Positions 1 through 34,556 of a DNA stretch of 64,000 nt are shown here, piece by piece. Every line of letters begins with the position of its first letter. Positions within the stretch are counted from its first letter, which is position 1. This stretch comes from Xiphias gladius. Taxonomy: Eukaryota; Chordata; Actinopteri; Istiophoriformes; Xiphiidae. Both the position numbers and the translations under genes were made by a program. The notes under the pieces are model-generated. The model was not told the DNA's origin. It made no database searches and worked only from the letters and a program-made list of their open reading frames with translations. Location of the stretch: NCBI RefSeq assembly GCF_016859285.1, contig NC_053421.1:6988600-7052599 (forward strand). The letters run 5' to 3'.

Positions 1-130
1 ATTGGTGATAATTGACTGGGGCCATATTAGCATATTTAGATCACTGATACTAATGGACAATCAACACAAACACTTAGTGCCTCTAAAAGGTTGGTACTAC
101 CCAACTGTAAAAATACCAGTCTCCCTTTCT

Positions 131-131
<1 letters not shown>

Positions 132-162
<31 letters not shown>
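132..162. repeat. (AC)n microsatellite
   Basis: Pure AC dinucleotide run of about 31 bases inside a usp45 intron. Translating it gives only Thr-His artefact peptides. Confidence 0.95.
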
Positions 163-163
<1 letters not shown>

Positions 164-520
164 TCACACAGTACAGTGTGTGTATATTTATTGTACTTTA
201 TTTATGTGTTACTTCAAATGGGTCCATTCAAGATCACTGTCTTTTTAACCTTGGAAGGCATAGATTAATTGCTGCTGGCTTGAAATAAAAAAAGTTTGTT
301 TTCCTTATACTTGAGTTGAGGCTATTAATAATACACCTTAAATATAAATTGTTTGTTATAATGTATGTGTTCATCTTAAAAACGATTCAACAATGTATAA
401 AAAATGCCACTGTATCTCTGAATGTTCTTGGATGTATAAATGAGTTTCTGAGTGAATGAATAGAGGAGGCCGTACCCCCTCCCTCTTTACCTCCTTGATT
501 GGTTTGAGAGACGGGCTGAT

Positions 521-522
<2 letters not shown>

Positions 523-570
<48 letters not shown>
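523..570. repeat. (GT)n microsatellite
   Basis: Pure GT run of about 48 bases, followed by an imperfect GCGTGTGC end. Apparent Cys-Val reading frames across it are artefacts. Confidence 0.95.
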
Positions 571-576
<6 letters not shown>

Positions 577-1610
577 GCAGGAGGGGGCCATGGGTGACCC
601 TCAAGCACAATGGGACAGCCCTGGAGCTCATTCAGCAGCTGTGGGTTTCCCAAGATCACACAATGATTCCGGTCGTGCCACTTGCAAGTCCTCTAAGTGG
701 CACAACTGTCAATGTTCACAAGTTTGAATGGGAGCAGTGGAGCCCAGCCCGCAGACCCTCTTGGGCCTGCGGCTGACCACTAAACACACCCGCTAACTTC
801 TACTCCTTGGTTCACGTAACCACTGGTGGGGCCATGGGGGCCAGTTGGGTCTACTAATTGCCCTGTGGAGGGTTGGAGGGTGGGGGCTCTCTGCACTTGC
901 CAAAAACATGGCACCATAAGGCTGAAACACAAAAAGCTTGCTAGCCAGGCAAAAAGTGTCACTTGGTTATGTGAGTGTACACAGCCACCCACACACAGCC
1001 GAATGTCTTATATTATGATTACAAATCTAGGATGACTTTTAATGGACAATATGTGAGATCTTTACTGAACTCTACTGTTAAATAGATTGTAACAGAGGAG
1101 CATTAACAACAAATGTCAGTGACAATTTACTGCATAGAATTACAGATATACTGTATGTTTGTGTTTGATAATTCCGGCCTTCCGGCCTATTACTGCTGCT
1201 TGATTATATTTTTTAAACAAATTGTTAAGTGTAATCCATAATACACAATAATGCATTTTCCATCTATCCAGTCTAACATTTTAAAATAACAAAATTAAAA
1301 AACAAAATCAAATTTGCTAAATCATATTTATCATATTTAAGAAAACAACCTAAGAGTCTACTGTCATGCTAGTGGCTCTGTAAGCATGTACTTAGGAATG
1401 GTGTTGCTTTGAGCTAAATGGTAAAATTTACAAGAGTGACCTTTCTGTCACGAAAAGTAAAACATTAGCAAACTTTAAAAGAACATGTAGAAAGATCCCA
1501 TACATATGTATTTTGGAGATGGAAAAAACATGAGTAAATGCTGTATTAAAGCCATTAAAGGAAGTCAAATAAAGGCATAAATGTAAACTGTATACTGTTT
1601 GTAAGCTCAC

Positions 1611-24017
<22,407 letters not shown>

Positions 24018-26285
24018 CTGGAGCTCTGGAGGCGAACATGGTGGACAAACATGTGTTGCAGCACAAAATGAAACTACCTCAGCATGAGTATTTTTTAACA
24101 AAGATACTTAAACTTATCAAAGTTTGCACTCGTCTCCACCTATCATTATCGTTTTACTCATTGTAACATGCAATACTTTGAGACTAACCACAGTGCAGTC
24201 CAAAAGGTTTTGTACAGTTACCCATTTCTGTTGTGTTGCCTTTGTACTTCGGCACAAACTTTCTAGAAACATTTCCTCAGGTAGACTGTGGTCAGGTGAT
24301 TGACTTGGCCTGCCCATGGTACTGTGTAGGCTTAAGCTGATTATCCTTCTGCATTGTCCTAAAACTGGTGTGTCATGTTTGAAACTATTCACCCAATATA
24401 TATGAAAGACCACAAGAGTCATAGAAATAGTGATAAAGCATTTCATTGATTAAAAACTAAGTGTACATTAGAAATAAACATTAGTAATAAACATTAGTAC
24501 ATTTGTTTACAACTTAATCTATTAATCTATAAATAAACAGACTACAGTACAAAGTTACATAGTAATTCAAGTAATTCAACTCATTGGTAATCTGCAGATT
24601 TAAAAAATAATTTGTAATTTATTTGTAATGTATTTTTAATTTATAGATGCATTTTGTTATTGTAAACTTAAAAATTAATGAAACGCTTTATTACTATATC
24701 CTTGAGACTTGCGGTCCTTCATAAATACGAATGGCACGACCCTCAAGCATCCTTAATGCTGACAGTCACTTATCCTACTTAAGTTTGCCCTTTATAAATA
24801 ATTGCACAGGCGTAATGAGAGAAAACAATAGAAAATGTGTAACTGTATAAATACATACGGAACACATAGTATATCAATGAGAATAAATACAGCCACTCAG
24901 ATGAAAGGTGATATTATATTAGGGATAACTACCTAGTATTGGTCAAGAGCACGGTTAAGAGGCCTCAAATAGCCGTCCAGCTTAGGTGAATATGAAAGGC
25001 CTTTCTGTCGTTTATCAATGAAATTTCAACAGCGAATTAATTACTTTTCCATATTAAGATTTTTGCGAAAAAGCAGTATAACTCACCTCTTTATTTCAGC
25101 TCCTGTGTTGACTATGTTAGCTAACCCGAAGCCAACAGTGAGATGTCAACTCTTTTTGGCTAGCAAACAGGCTACATTAGCCTGTCAGAATACATTAAAA
25201 ATTAACAGGTGTGTTTTATCCAACAATAAACGGCCATATTAATACATTTAAAACGAAAGTACCGACAGCAACAGAACAGTGTCTCGATAACTCTTCGTTT
25301 TTGCCTCTGGCTTTCTAAATTTTGTCAAGCTTTCGGTAGCATGAACTAGCACACTAGTCAACATGTGACGCACTACGGCAGCTCAGTTTGGCCTAATGAT
25401 GCATTCAGGGACAAGCGACAATGGACAATCTAACCAGAGGAGGCAACCCTCACGCGTTTAGATTCAAGAGCTTTTACAGTTTTATAATAAGACGTGCATA
25501 TACAGGGTAATCAGTTTGTTGAAAATATAAAACTCGAAGAACAGGTGTCCTGCTTTGCAAGCTGAATTATACTGTGTGGCGTTCCCTCAAGTCTGTCCAT
25601 TTATTTTATATGAAACAAGTGGTATCATCAACATTTTCAAATTCAAACCTCTGGCGTCGTAAGACTAAGCATTCATTTATATGGTGTACTTTATGACCTT
25701 TATTGTGAACACAATCAGATATAACTCCGTTCAAGATCATGGGTTATGTTATGAACACACCTTAGGGTAAATTTGAGTGGTCAGGGGAGCTGAAATAGTT
25801 GCCTGCTGCCTCTGAGAGCAGAATGGGGCACGGATGAATTACGAGAACTCTAAAGTAAATGTATGGTCACACAATAGCGCCGAAGTAGAAAAGTGGCTGA
25901 CGGTCTGCCGCAACTCACTTTACCGTCTTTGCCACGATCGTGAAGGCATCGGGTATTGTGTCTTTGATAATGCCCTAGTGCATTAGTTTGAGCTACTTAG
26001 GGCACATTCCAGTTATTTGTGATGATAATGTTTTGACCTTTGAAATATTACATTAATGGCTTGTGTTTGAGTTTGGCAGTTTTTAGATACACTCTATGGT
26101 TTGACATGAAGTCACAAGACAGTATTTTTGTCCTTTAGGTGAGCCTTACTACTGCGCACGCGCGGTTCACCGTCGAAAGTGTAAGCTTGAGCAATGTGAC
26201 TTTTAATAGTTGTCGCACGCAGCATTACAGCGAAGTTACGGGTTTATGTCGACGAAGTATTAATATAGAGTGTAACTAATCACAC
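24018..26285. promoter_or_regulatory. usp45 5' region and spacer to tstd3, probable divergent promoter
   Basis: usp45 is transcribed leftwards and tstd3 rightwards. The 2.27 kb between their start codons must hold the usp45 5' UTR exon(s), the first usp45 intron and both start sites. No further coding exon is seen. CpG dinucleotides become more frequent from about 25270 onward and again near 26150-26280. I could not place the transcription starts. Confidence 0.5.
26153..26164. promoter_or_regulatory. NRF1-like site in tstd3 promoter
   Basis: TGCGCACGCGCG is close to the NRF1 palindrome TGCGCATGCGCA and sits 122 bases upstream of the tstd3 start codon. NRF1 sites are typical of promoters of nuclear genes for mitochondrial proteins, which fits the predicted targeting peptide of tstd3. 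Motif match only. Confidence 0.45.
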
Positions 26286-27973
26286 ATGGCTCTCAGAAGG
26301 TGTTGGAGGTTTGCAGGGGTTGTCCCGCGGCTGTTATGGAACAGTACCGTCCGGCCAGGGGCTTCTGTCCCGGGAGGACGAAGCTCTGTGTCCAGCCTTG
26401 TCAATACTCATCGTGGTTGCAATAGTGAGTTTTACACATAGCGCTATATTCATGTGCTAGCTTATCTACTGCTCCTTTGAGTGTCAGCTCGTTAGCTTGT
26501 GACTCGCCATCGTGTTTTTCATATGCTGTTTCATATTCTGTTTGTTTTGCTTTCAGCCACAGAGTTGCTAATGTGTAGCAGGTTCAGTTCAGCGCCACCG
26601 AGCACAGATGTGACTTACGAGCAGCTGAAGCAGCTACTGGCCGGACGGAAAGCTGTGGTTATAGATGTCAGAGAGCCCTGGGAGCTCAGGGAGTACGGCT
26701 TCATCCCCGGGTCGATCAACGTTCCCCGTGAGTGTTGTTCTACCTAAAGCAAACAGAAAGTTGTGGTAGACTTGGGTTGGCACGGATATAGATTCGTTTG
26801 CCAGGCTGATAATGTTGCATCCAGCAGTTTGTGTTGTCTGCAGGTCATGAGCAAATTTGGGAATGTCCTAAATCATAAAGGCTTTCTTATAAAGCACACC
26901 TTAACCTCTAGAGGCCTGTTATAGGCATCGGCTTTTCTTGTGGCAAGTTTATTTAAAAGCGAATTTCCCTAAATTTGACATTTAAATCATCTTGACTTCA
27001 GTATGGATGACACCTGCAGACAACCTAGTAAATGGTATGAGGGAGAATTCGCTTCCTTGACAGTTAACATTACATAGATGATCCTGATATATTTACGATG
27101 CTTCGAGAGTACTACTCCAACAGTTTCTAGAAACACCAAACCCATCAATGTTTTGTTTTAAGCCTAAAAGCACATATTTATCACTTGACCGATCTATGCA
27201 TCTTTGTCTTTGCAGTGGGACAGGTGAACACTGCCCTCCAGCTGGGTCCAGAGGAGTTCGAAGAAAAGTATGGTGGTGAAATGCCTCAGCAGACAGATAA
27301 CATTGTCTTCACCTGTCTGGCGGGGGTGCGGAGCAAGAACGCGCTCGACGCAGCTGCTTCGCTGGGATACAAAGAGTGGGGGAAATGTTTCCTTGGCATA
27401 TGTCTGTCAAAATCATTCATTCTCACCTCACCAGGAAGTCCACAAATTATTGAATCATTGCAGTCATGTACAGCAAATCTTGAATAAGATATTGTGTGTT
27501 TTCTTTTTAAACTTAACCTTTTTTTTAGTCTGGATGAAAGCTAGAGTATCAGTACAGGTTTATGCTTGATTTCCGTGTTTTGAGTTTTGAATGATTGACT
27601 GACTTTTATATTTCATCACGAGAGAGCATTAAGATTTCACCAATTTGAGTTTAATGCCCCGTTGCTGCATATTGCCAATCCATCATGCGGTGCTTTTTGG
27701 AAACATGCCACATTCCATGTCTCCAGTATGTGATTGAAAAGTAGGGAACAACAAACTGAGCTTGAGGGGCTATCAATGACATTATCAAATGAAGTGTATT
27801 ACAACATGTATGTGTGATTACCTTCAAAGTCAAAAACAAATGCAGCTTTATTTTTGATGCATCTCTGTTTATACAATAGTTCATTCGTTTTCTTTCTCTT
27901 TTTTCTCCATTTCAGTGTTCAGCATTACCCGGGTGGATGGCAAGACTGGGTGAAGAATGAACAACATAAGTGA
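26286..27973 (+). CDS. tstd3: tstd3, single-domain rhodanese (thiosulfate sulfurtransferase-like)
   Basis: Four coding exons join in phase: 26286-26424, 26557-26727, 27216-27375, 27916-27973, giving 175 aa. The first ATG (MALRRCWRFAG) opens an Arg-rich, acid-free stretch that looks like a mitochondrial targeting peptide. The rhodanese domain starts near residue 60 with VTYEQLKQLLAGRKAVVIDVREPWE (CH2A-like motif, VIDVREP). It continues with GFIPGSINVPLGQV and the active-site loop FTCLAGVRSKNA, where Cys137 would carry the persulfide, and ends with HYPGGWQDWVKNE. All key rhodanese residues are present, so the enzyme looks intact. The family transfers sulfane sulfur; the exact substrate of TSTD3 is not known to me. 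The exon 3 donor is AAAGA|GTGGGG, chosen because it restores GYKDVQHYPGGW; it is a weak donor. Position next to usp45 supports TSTD3 over TSTD1. Confidence 0.9.
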
Positions 27974-28485
27974 TCCAGGGAAAGCAGAAGACATAAAACA
28001 TTGTTTCAAATTGGAAAGTGAGGAGTCTTCTAAAGGGTTTTTAAAAGTCCACACACTTTTCTGTTGTTTTAAGAGCCAGTGATTTAAGTTATTTCTCTCA
28101 TCTGCGATTCCCAAGGACTGAAACCAGAGGGCTCAACACACATTAACAATCCCGTCTGCTGCTTAAGGTTTTCAAAACTAGTGTAAAATTGCTTGAAGTT
28201 TCTTCTTAATTCGTTTCAGTTTAGAAATACTTATAAACCCTTTACAACTTCTAAACAAACACATATAACCGGCTACTGTTCAAAACAATACCAAAATTAT
28301 GAAGAGACAAGTTTTCTTTTCCAGACTTACTATGCAAATAACTACTAAACTCTGCATGACTTTGAGCTAATGAGTCTTCCACTGCATATTATGAATAGTT
28401 TTCAAGCTGATGTATTGTAAATATTATATAGCGTGTTGCTCATAGATACAACAGTTAGTGCAGTTGTTGCCAACATTACTTGATA

Positions 28486-28491
28486 AATAAA
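28486..28491 (+). terminator. tstd3 polyadenylation signal
   Basis: AATAAA about 510 bases after the tstd3 stop codon, followed within 40-60 bases by a T-rich stretch. It is the first canonical hexamer I see after the stop. Confidence 0.6.
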
Positions 28492-30633
28492 ATTATAGTT
28501 TTGATTAAAAGTGATATTTAGTTTGTGATTTTTTTTTTTCTTACAACAAAGGGACGATGTTGGGCAAGTCTAATAGAAGTGACATGAGAAGACAATTGCT
28601 TGGATAATATGTGATATAAATAGGCCCGCAGAGGTGAGGCCGAGGCTTGCTGAGGTGACAGCCACTGGGGCTAAGATGATCTATGGTATTCAAGGGCTAT
28701 GCCTAATGTTCACGGTTACTCAGTATGAATTTGCCACCAACCCTCCATGGAACATTAAGAGGTTCCTTCATCATCCATGATAATGAATGTGTTTGTTTTC
28801 TGCTGAGAGGAATGCCTCTGTGTCGACCATGGCCATGGACCTTGTACCCTATTAACTTCCCCTTTTACAGTTTGAACTGAAAGTAGATTTATAAATGGTC
28901 CAAGTGCCTCAGAAAGCTTAGATGCTTCTTGTTGATATTGTGTCATTGTCAGTGAATAGGAAACTGACCTCTAAATTAATTTCTTGATGTATGAGTAAAT
29001 AATCTGTCTCAGAAGTGTTAATACTATTTCCGCTTGTATTAATAAATTGAATTTCATATGCTCTATATTTGCAGCCCTGTCCCCTGCAAATTTCATAACA
29101 GGTCTAACAGGGAGTGAGACTTCCCTCAGATCTAATTGACCTAAAACATAAGTAATATCACTGTATAGGATAAGATATATATTACATATAACATATAAAT
29201 ATATTAAGTATTTCCTTATTTGGTGTAATACAATGCTTTATATATTTATCAAAGTAAAATGAAATGTGGAAGGTGGAGTTGTGCTGGCATTTGAGCGGAG
29301 ACATAATTAATACTTTAATATACCATATGAAAATACCGCAGGGGTGAGTGATGTTATTTGATTGTAACATGAAGAGAATTAGTGGAGATAGATGCTTCAT
29401 GAATGAAAGATACCCCCTCTTCCCAGAAGTCCCACACTGCTGCAAGATCTGAGGTCAGTGGAAAAGAGTAGATGCTCACATAGTCCAACAAGACAGAGTT
29501 CGCAAGAGCAATAAATATAAGAGCATTATAGAGGTTGAATTTGATATTTTTTTAATGTTTTGTCGGTGTCATCTGGCTTTTGGGCAGGTTACATCTATAT
29601 TTTAGTTATTCTGTGGTTTTTTTCTCTGTGTGTGAAACTTGAGTGTTAGGTTTTCTGTGAGGTTTAATGTTGCTGGCAATTAGTGTTTAGGGTAAAATTT
29701 AAGGACAGTGCAGTGTTGACTGACACTTGACCAAGTCACTCTATAGGTGTCAGTGAAGGGCCTGCACAGGCCTGACCACAGTTTTCTCCCCTCACATCAA
29801 TCTGCCATGTCAACCGTAAACTCCAGACTACAGCCCCTCCTTTTTCTTCTGCCTCCATATTTTCCTTCTGAAGCAGATAATTCCATTTTCTTTTTTCTGC
29901 ATACTCCAGTTTTAATATGTTGAAAACAGACCAGACTAATAAGTACTAATTTATGTCAAATCTTGCCAGGGCTCTTTGTTCCTCTGCAGCTGCAGTCTCA
30001 TCAGGTCACCCTCCAGCTTCTGCTCAGCATTCAATTAGAGTCCCTCGTCCCATCAGAGCAGATCACATCAGTGCTGCACCTACTGGCTGCTATGACTGAC
30101 TGGACCCTGCCTGCCTGCTTTCCTGCCTGCCTGCTTTCCTGCCTGCCTGCCTGACTGTCTGCTGCCCAGTGCTGTGGTAGACACTGAGGAGGTGGTGGAT
30201 GTACCATAATTCTGGCAAAACCCATTACTAGTTCGGATAAAAATGAGACCAATACATGATCACACTCTGTATATTGCAGAGAGAGACAAATAGGTTAACC
30301 CTCCACTGATGCCATCAGCTGCTATCCCAGCCCAGATCTGCTCCTCACAAACTGCCGACAGATATCTGAACAGCAGGTCAAGCCTGCATTGGTGCAGAGG
30401 TTCGAGATTCCACAGGTGTTGGCTCATGAACAGGCTGACAGGCTGTCTTGGAAAGAGCAGGGGCATGACAGGCAATAGGAGGTAATAAAACCTCAGAATG
30501 GGGGACGACCAGAGAGTGCAAACAAGGAACCTGGAGCAGCAGTGAAGTGCAGTAAGCGACAGACAGGCCCTGCTTGAGTATTTCTTTCATTTCCATTCCG
30601 AGAATCAGAGGAGAAACAGTCGCTGCCGCAACC
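28492..30633. other. intergenic, tstd3 to intermediate-filament gene
   Basis: No exon recognised. Contains a CCTG-type short repeat at 30107-30165. The last 100-200 bases should hold the promoter and 5' UTR of the filament gene, but no convincing TATA box could be fixed. Confidence 0.5.
30107..30165. repeat. imperfect (CCTG)n repeat
   Basis: Alternating CCTG and CTTTCCTG units, about 59 bases. Confidence 0.8.
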
Positions 30634-33600
30634 ATGAGCCACAGCCCGGAGAGGATCTCGTCCTACCGCCGTCACTTTGAGGACAGCAGCAGCTTGTCCC
30701 ATCAGGTCAGGGTGTCCAGCCCATCCCCCACCAGGAGAAAGGCCCGTCAGTCCTCCGCCGGCTACTCCTGCAGAGCCGGGGCCGGCAGCATGCGTGTGGA
30801 GTCACCAGGAAGAAGGACAGTCTCGTCTGCACGCAGGTCCCGCATGGTTGGAGCAGGGTAAGCTGGGTCAGAACAGTCCCTACATACAGACTTATGGTGG
30901 GTTTATGAGTAAGAAGGCTATACAGTCAGCTTAATATTTGCTTAGATGAGGTTTATGTAAAAAAAAGAAAAAAAACTTTTCTGAAAATCAAGTTCCACTT
31001 CCTCAAGCACTCTTTCAAGCCATTTTTATGACACAGAACATTCCTATTGTCTCATAATATGCCATCTCCCCCTCCTTCAAAGTTTCTGTGGCTCTGGGGT
31101 TAATGTGTATTGGTATTTGTTTTCAGTGTGAGTGCAGGAGTCATGGTATGTGTTGGGCCTAGTGGCGAGCCTGCCATAGACCTGGATGTGGCTGCGGCTG
31201 AGAACCAGGAATTCCTCAACACCCGCACAAGTGAAAGACAGGAGATGATTGTCCTCAATGATAGACTGGCTGTATACATTGACAAGGTAAAACAGCATTC
31301 AAACTAACTAAATTGCATGTCTTCCATCGGTGCAGATAAATATTCTGGCAGGACTGGCAAAAAATGCCTTCTGTTGAAAAATGGGGGCATATTATTCTCA
31401 CCTCTGTGACCACATGGACAGGAACAATATTGTAGTGTCTGGTTCGAGCACACTTGAAAGTTCACAGCTGAGGTTTTCTTGCGCTTACAGGTTCGATCAC
31501 TTGAGCAGCAGAACAAGCTACTGGAAACAGAGATTGAGGTCTACCAGAACCGCTTTGAGAAGCCATCAGGTCTGCGCCTCCTGTATGAGGAACAGCTGAA
31601 GGAGCTGAAAAGGATCGCTGACCAGATGAGAGTTCAGCGGGTGAGACGGAAATATCCAAGATGCACATTGCTTCTGTTTCTTTCTTTACATTTCAGAAGC
31701 TCAGTAGATCAGAAAGACTTTGTTTCACTGCAGCCCAAAATCTTTGTTTCTGGTGAGGCTTACACCTCACTAATCTGTGGAAAATGCATCCAGGCAGTGA
31801 TACAAGACGTCAATTTGGTGTTTTCAAGGTCCCTTACCTGGTAACAGGCTTATTCCTGGCGGGCAAATGGAGACTTGCCTCAGCGTGTTAAGGTGTCGTG
31901 GAGTACAGCTGTCTTCAGCTGTGTTTTATGCACACATGAGATGGCTTGATTAAGCATTCGAGACACACACGCACCCACGCGCGCACACATGCACATGTAA
32001 CATGCACACACATTCAGGTTTGAAGTTAAAACATAAAGTGCAAAAGAGGCTGATCTGCATTTTGCACACACCTTCAAATCTAATAGACCAGCATATTACT
32101 TATGGCTTCTTGGTTTTCAGGACATTTCCTTGGCTGCTAAGGAGTCCACAGCTGCTCGACTAGAGGCAATCAAAATTAAATATGAGGAGGCAGTGGAGCT
32201 GAGGAAGAAAGCTGAGTCAGACATTGAAGCCTTCCGTCCAGTAGGTTCCATTTAAATAGTAAATATCCCCCTCTTCATCATATTAATTTATAGTCATAAA
32301 CCCAAATGATAGTAATGGCGTGTGTTCTTCAGGATGTTGACAAAGCCACCTCCTCACGCATCGCCTTGGAGAAGAAGCTGGAGCAACTGGAAGTTGAAAT
32401 TGAATTCCTAAAACGGGTCCATCAACAGGTGGATAACATTTTCAAATAAGAGTTACATATTTAGTTTGCCTTTCATTTTGATGATTACTAAAGATTTATT
32501 CTTCTCCAGGAAATTGATGAGCTCATGAAACAGATCTATACATCTCACGCCACGGTGCACAGTGCCTTCACCATGCCTGACCTGGCAACTGCTTTGAAAC
32601 AAATCCAAACCCAGTATGACAACATTGCGGCCCAAAATCTACAGGTAGAATAATCAAACATCAGCACTGGAGTAATTCAGTCAAATTCTCTGTATTGCAA
32701 ATTAATTTATGTGAATTTTTCCCTCATATCTAGGAGATGGATTCATGGTATAAAAACAAGTTTGAAGATTTAACCAAGAAGACGTCAAGGCATGTAGATA
32801 AGGTTCGAAGCGTTAGAGAAGAAATAATAGGTGCAAAAAAGGATGTAAGTGTCAAAAGTGAAAGTGAATATCTGAAGATTGATTTAGAATCAATATTTAA
32901 TGGCTAATATAACTAATATCATATTAAATTATTTCCAGATCCAAAGCAAAGAACTTGACTTGGATGCCCTGAAAACCAGGAATGAAGCTCTTGAGGCCCA
33001 GATCCGAGAGACGCAAGCAAAGTACAGGAAAGAACTGGAAGACCTGCAGGTGAATGTAGACTCATGTAGTCACAGGGTGCACACCTGGTCACACCAGAGT
33101 CAGTCATGATCACATACCCTCACTGTCATGCATGCAGACACAAAGCCATTATAATGGTTCACTCGAAAGGTAATTTCATGGCTTTGTTAACCTAATAGGC
33201 TCGGATTGAGGCCCTGCAGCTTGAGCTGAAATCCACTAAGGAGAAAATTGCGCTCCACCTGCGCGAGTACCAGGACCTCCTGAATGTCAAGATGGCTCTC
33301 GAGATTGAGATCACAACTTACAGGTAAAGGAAACGCAACCTGAAAATTGACTTAGTGCCATGTATTTGAATTCATATAAGTAATAATTTTGTCATCATTT
33401 GTATTTTCTTTACAGAAAATTGATTGAGGGAGAGGATGGACGGTTATCTGGCTTGATGCAAACCCTGTCTCTTACCACCTCTTGTGTGAGCACTATTGGT
33501 GCTGGGATGACCTTTGGTGGAGGAGGCATGGGCGGTGCAGGTGGAATGGGTGATGGACTGACAGAAGGTAGTGGTGCAGGCGCTGGAGGCATGAGCAGTG

Positions 33601-34306
33601 TTGGCACTGGTGCCGGTGGACTGGGTGCTAGAAGCGTTGGTGTTGGTGCTGGTACTGGTGGTGGGGGGATGGGTACTGGACCTGGAAGTGTGCTAGCTGG
33701 AGGTATGGGTACCGGGGCTGGAGGTGTGGGCACTGGTGTTGGGGGAAACTTGGAATTCGGCGCTGGTGGCAAGGGTGACGGCAGCGTGGGTGGTGATGGA
33801 ATGGGTGCAGGTATTCGCTCCACAAGTTCTGGTGGCATGGGTGGAGGAGTGGCTGACACCAGTGGTGCCAGGATGAGAAGTGGATCAGATGGACATGGCG
33901 GCAACACTGAGGCCTACACTGACCAGGTTGTGGAGCTGATGGAGAGAAGGACAGTGGTGATTAGGTAAAGATACCATTGGGTATCATTTCCATTTCTCAT
34001 AAACAAAGCTTCTTTTTATCACAGCACCCAAACTCAGAAAATATAATCAGACGTACCCTTGATCAAGAAGCAGTAACTTAAAGTGTCTTAACTTGCTTTA
34101 TGACACAGTTAAAGTCAGGGCCGGCATACAGCTGCCCAGAGATCTAGCCAGCTTCACAGTTGTAACAGGTTTCTTTTGGTCACTGGTTCTTTGGTTCTTT
34201 CCTCCCTGACAGAACGGTCAAAAACAGGGGTGACGTGCTGGAGATGGACCACCAGGAAAAAACCTACACCATCACCGGTGCGGCCAATGACTCTGACGAC
34301 GACTGA
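30634..34306 (+). CDS. type III-like intermediate filament protein with Gly-rich tail (thread-biopolymer-filament-gamma-like?)
   Basis: Eleven exons join in phase: 30634-30857, 31127-31286, 31491-31640, 32121-32240, 32333-32428, 32510-32644, 32734-32844, 32939-33049, 33199-33323, 33416-33964, 34213-34306, giving 624 aa. The Ser/Arg-rich head (residues 1-95) opens with [17 protein letters not shown], like vimentin and desmin heads. The rod runs from about residue 96 to 425. It begins with the coil 1A signature [20 protein letters not shown] and ends with [20 protein letters not shown], the helix-termination motif. Residues 439-575 are Gly-rich with Met, Ala, Ser and Thr. The end ([20 protein letters not shown]) recalls the type III tail motif IKTVETRDG. 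A rod of type III character with a glycine tail and about 600 residues suggests a homologue of hagfish thread keratin gamma, known in teleosts. That name is an inference; vimentin and desmin themselves lack such a tail. It would assemble cytoplasmic filaments. Confidence 0.85.
33490..33900 (+). repeat. Gly-rich coding repeat in exon 10 of the filament gene
   Basis: GGTG- and GGCA-based short units encode GMGTG, GAGG and GVGTG-like peptides, about 135 residues. Being repetitive in DNA as well as protein, it is likely to vary in length between alleles. The proline-rich open frame on the other strand is its shadow. Confidence 0.8.
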
Positions 34307-34550
34307 GCAGCACAAATTCCCAAGTGACTTCCTCTCCCCCTTAAAGCTCCACGCCCCTCTGAGCTTTGCACTGACCAAACCCCATGTCTGGGCACTGACC
34401 TTTCCCCTTTGCCCTGGACAAGGAGACCATGAATGACCCTTTGCTACAAAGTTAAACCTTCACCTCATTGGGTTTAAATATGCCTAAGAACACTCAACAT
34501 GGTCTCTACACTGTTGTGTGCCTTACACCCCCCCTTTTCTACTCACTGCA

Positions 34551-34556
34551 AATAAA
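34551..34556 (+). terminator. polyadenylation signal of the filament gene
   Basis: AATAAA 245 bases after the stop codon, followed by a T-rich region. Confidence 0.7.

Larger units (their letters stand above)
1..1610. other. usp45 intron, left edge; no exon recognised
   Basis: Downstream (on the minus strand) of the last visible usp45 exon. It holds a (CA)n run at 132-162 and a (GT)n run at 523-570. The GC-richer stretch 580-780 has open frames on both strands but does not resemble the next usp45 exon or any family I know. Confidence 0.5.

Noticed and set aside
132..570. Open frames rich in Thr-His, Cys-Val or Ser-Leu at CA/GT runs (also near 22650-22850, 40030-40110, 40700-40800, 55350)
   Set aside because: They are translations of dinucleotide microsatellites.
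580..780. GC-richer stretch as the next usp45 exon
   Set aside because: Neither strand gives the expected sequence after the EETK end of the last exon, and no acceptor is in the right phase.
33410..33907. 165-codon proline-rich open frame on the minus strand
   Set aside because: It is the reverse complement of the Gly-rich coding repeat in the filament gene, whose plus-strand exon has valid splice sites and domain continuity.
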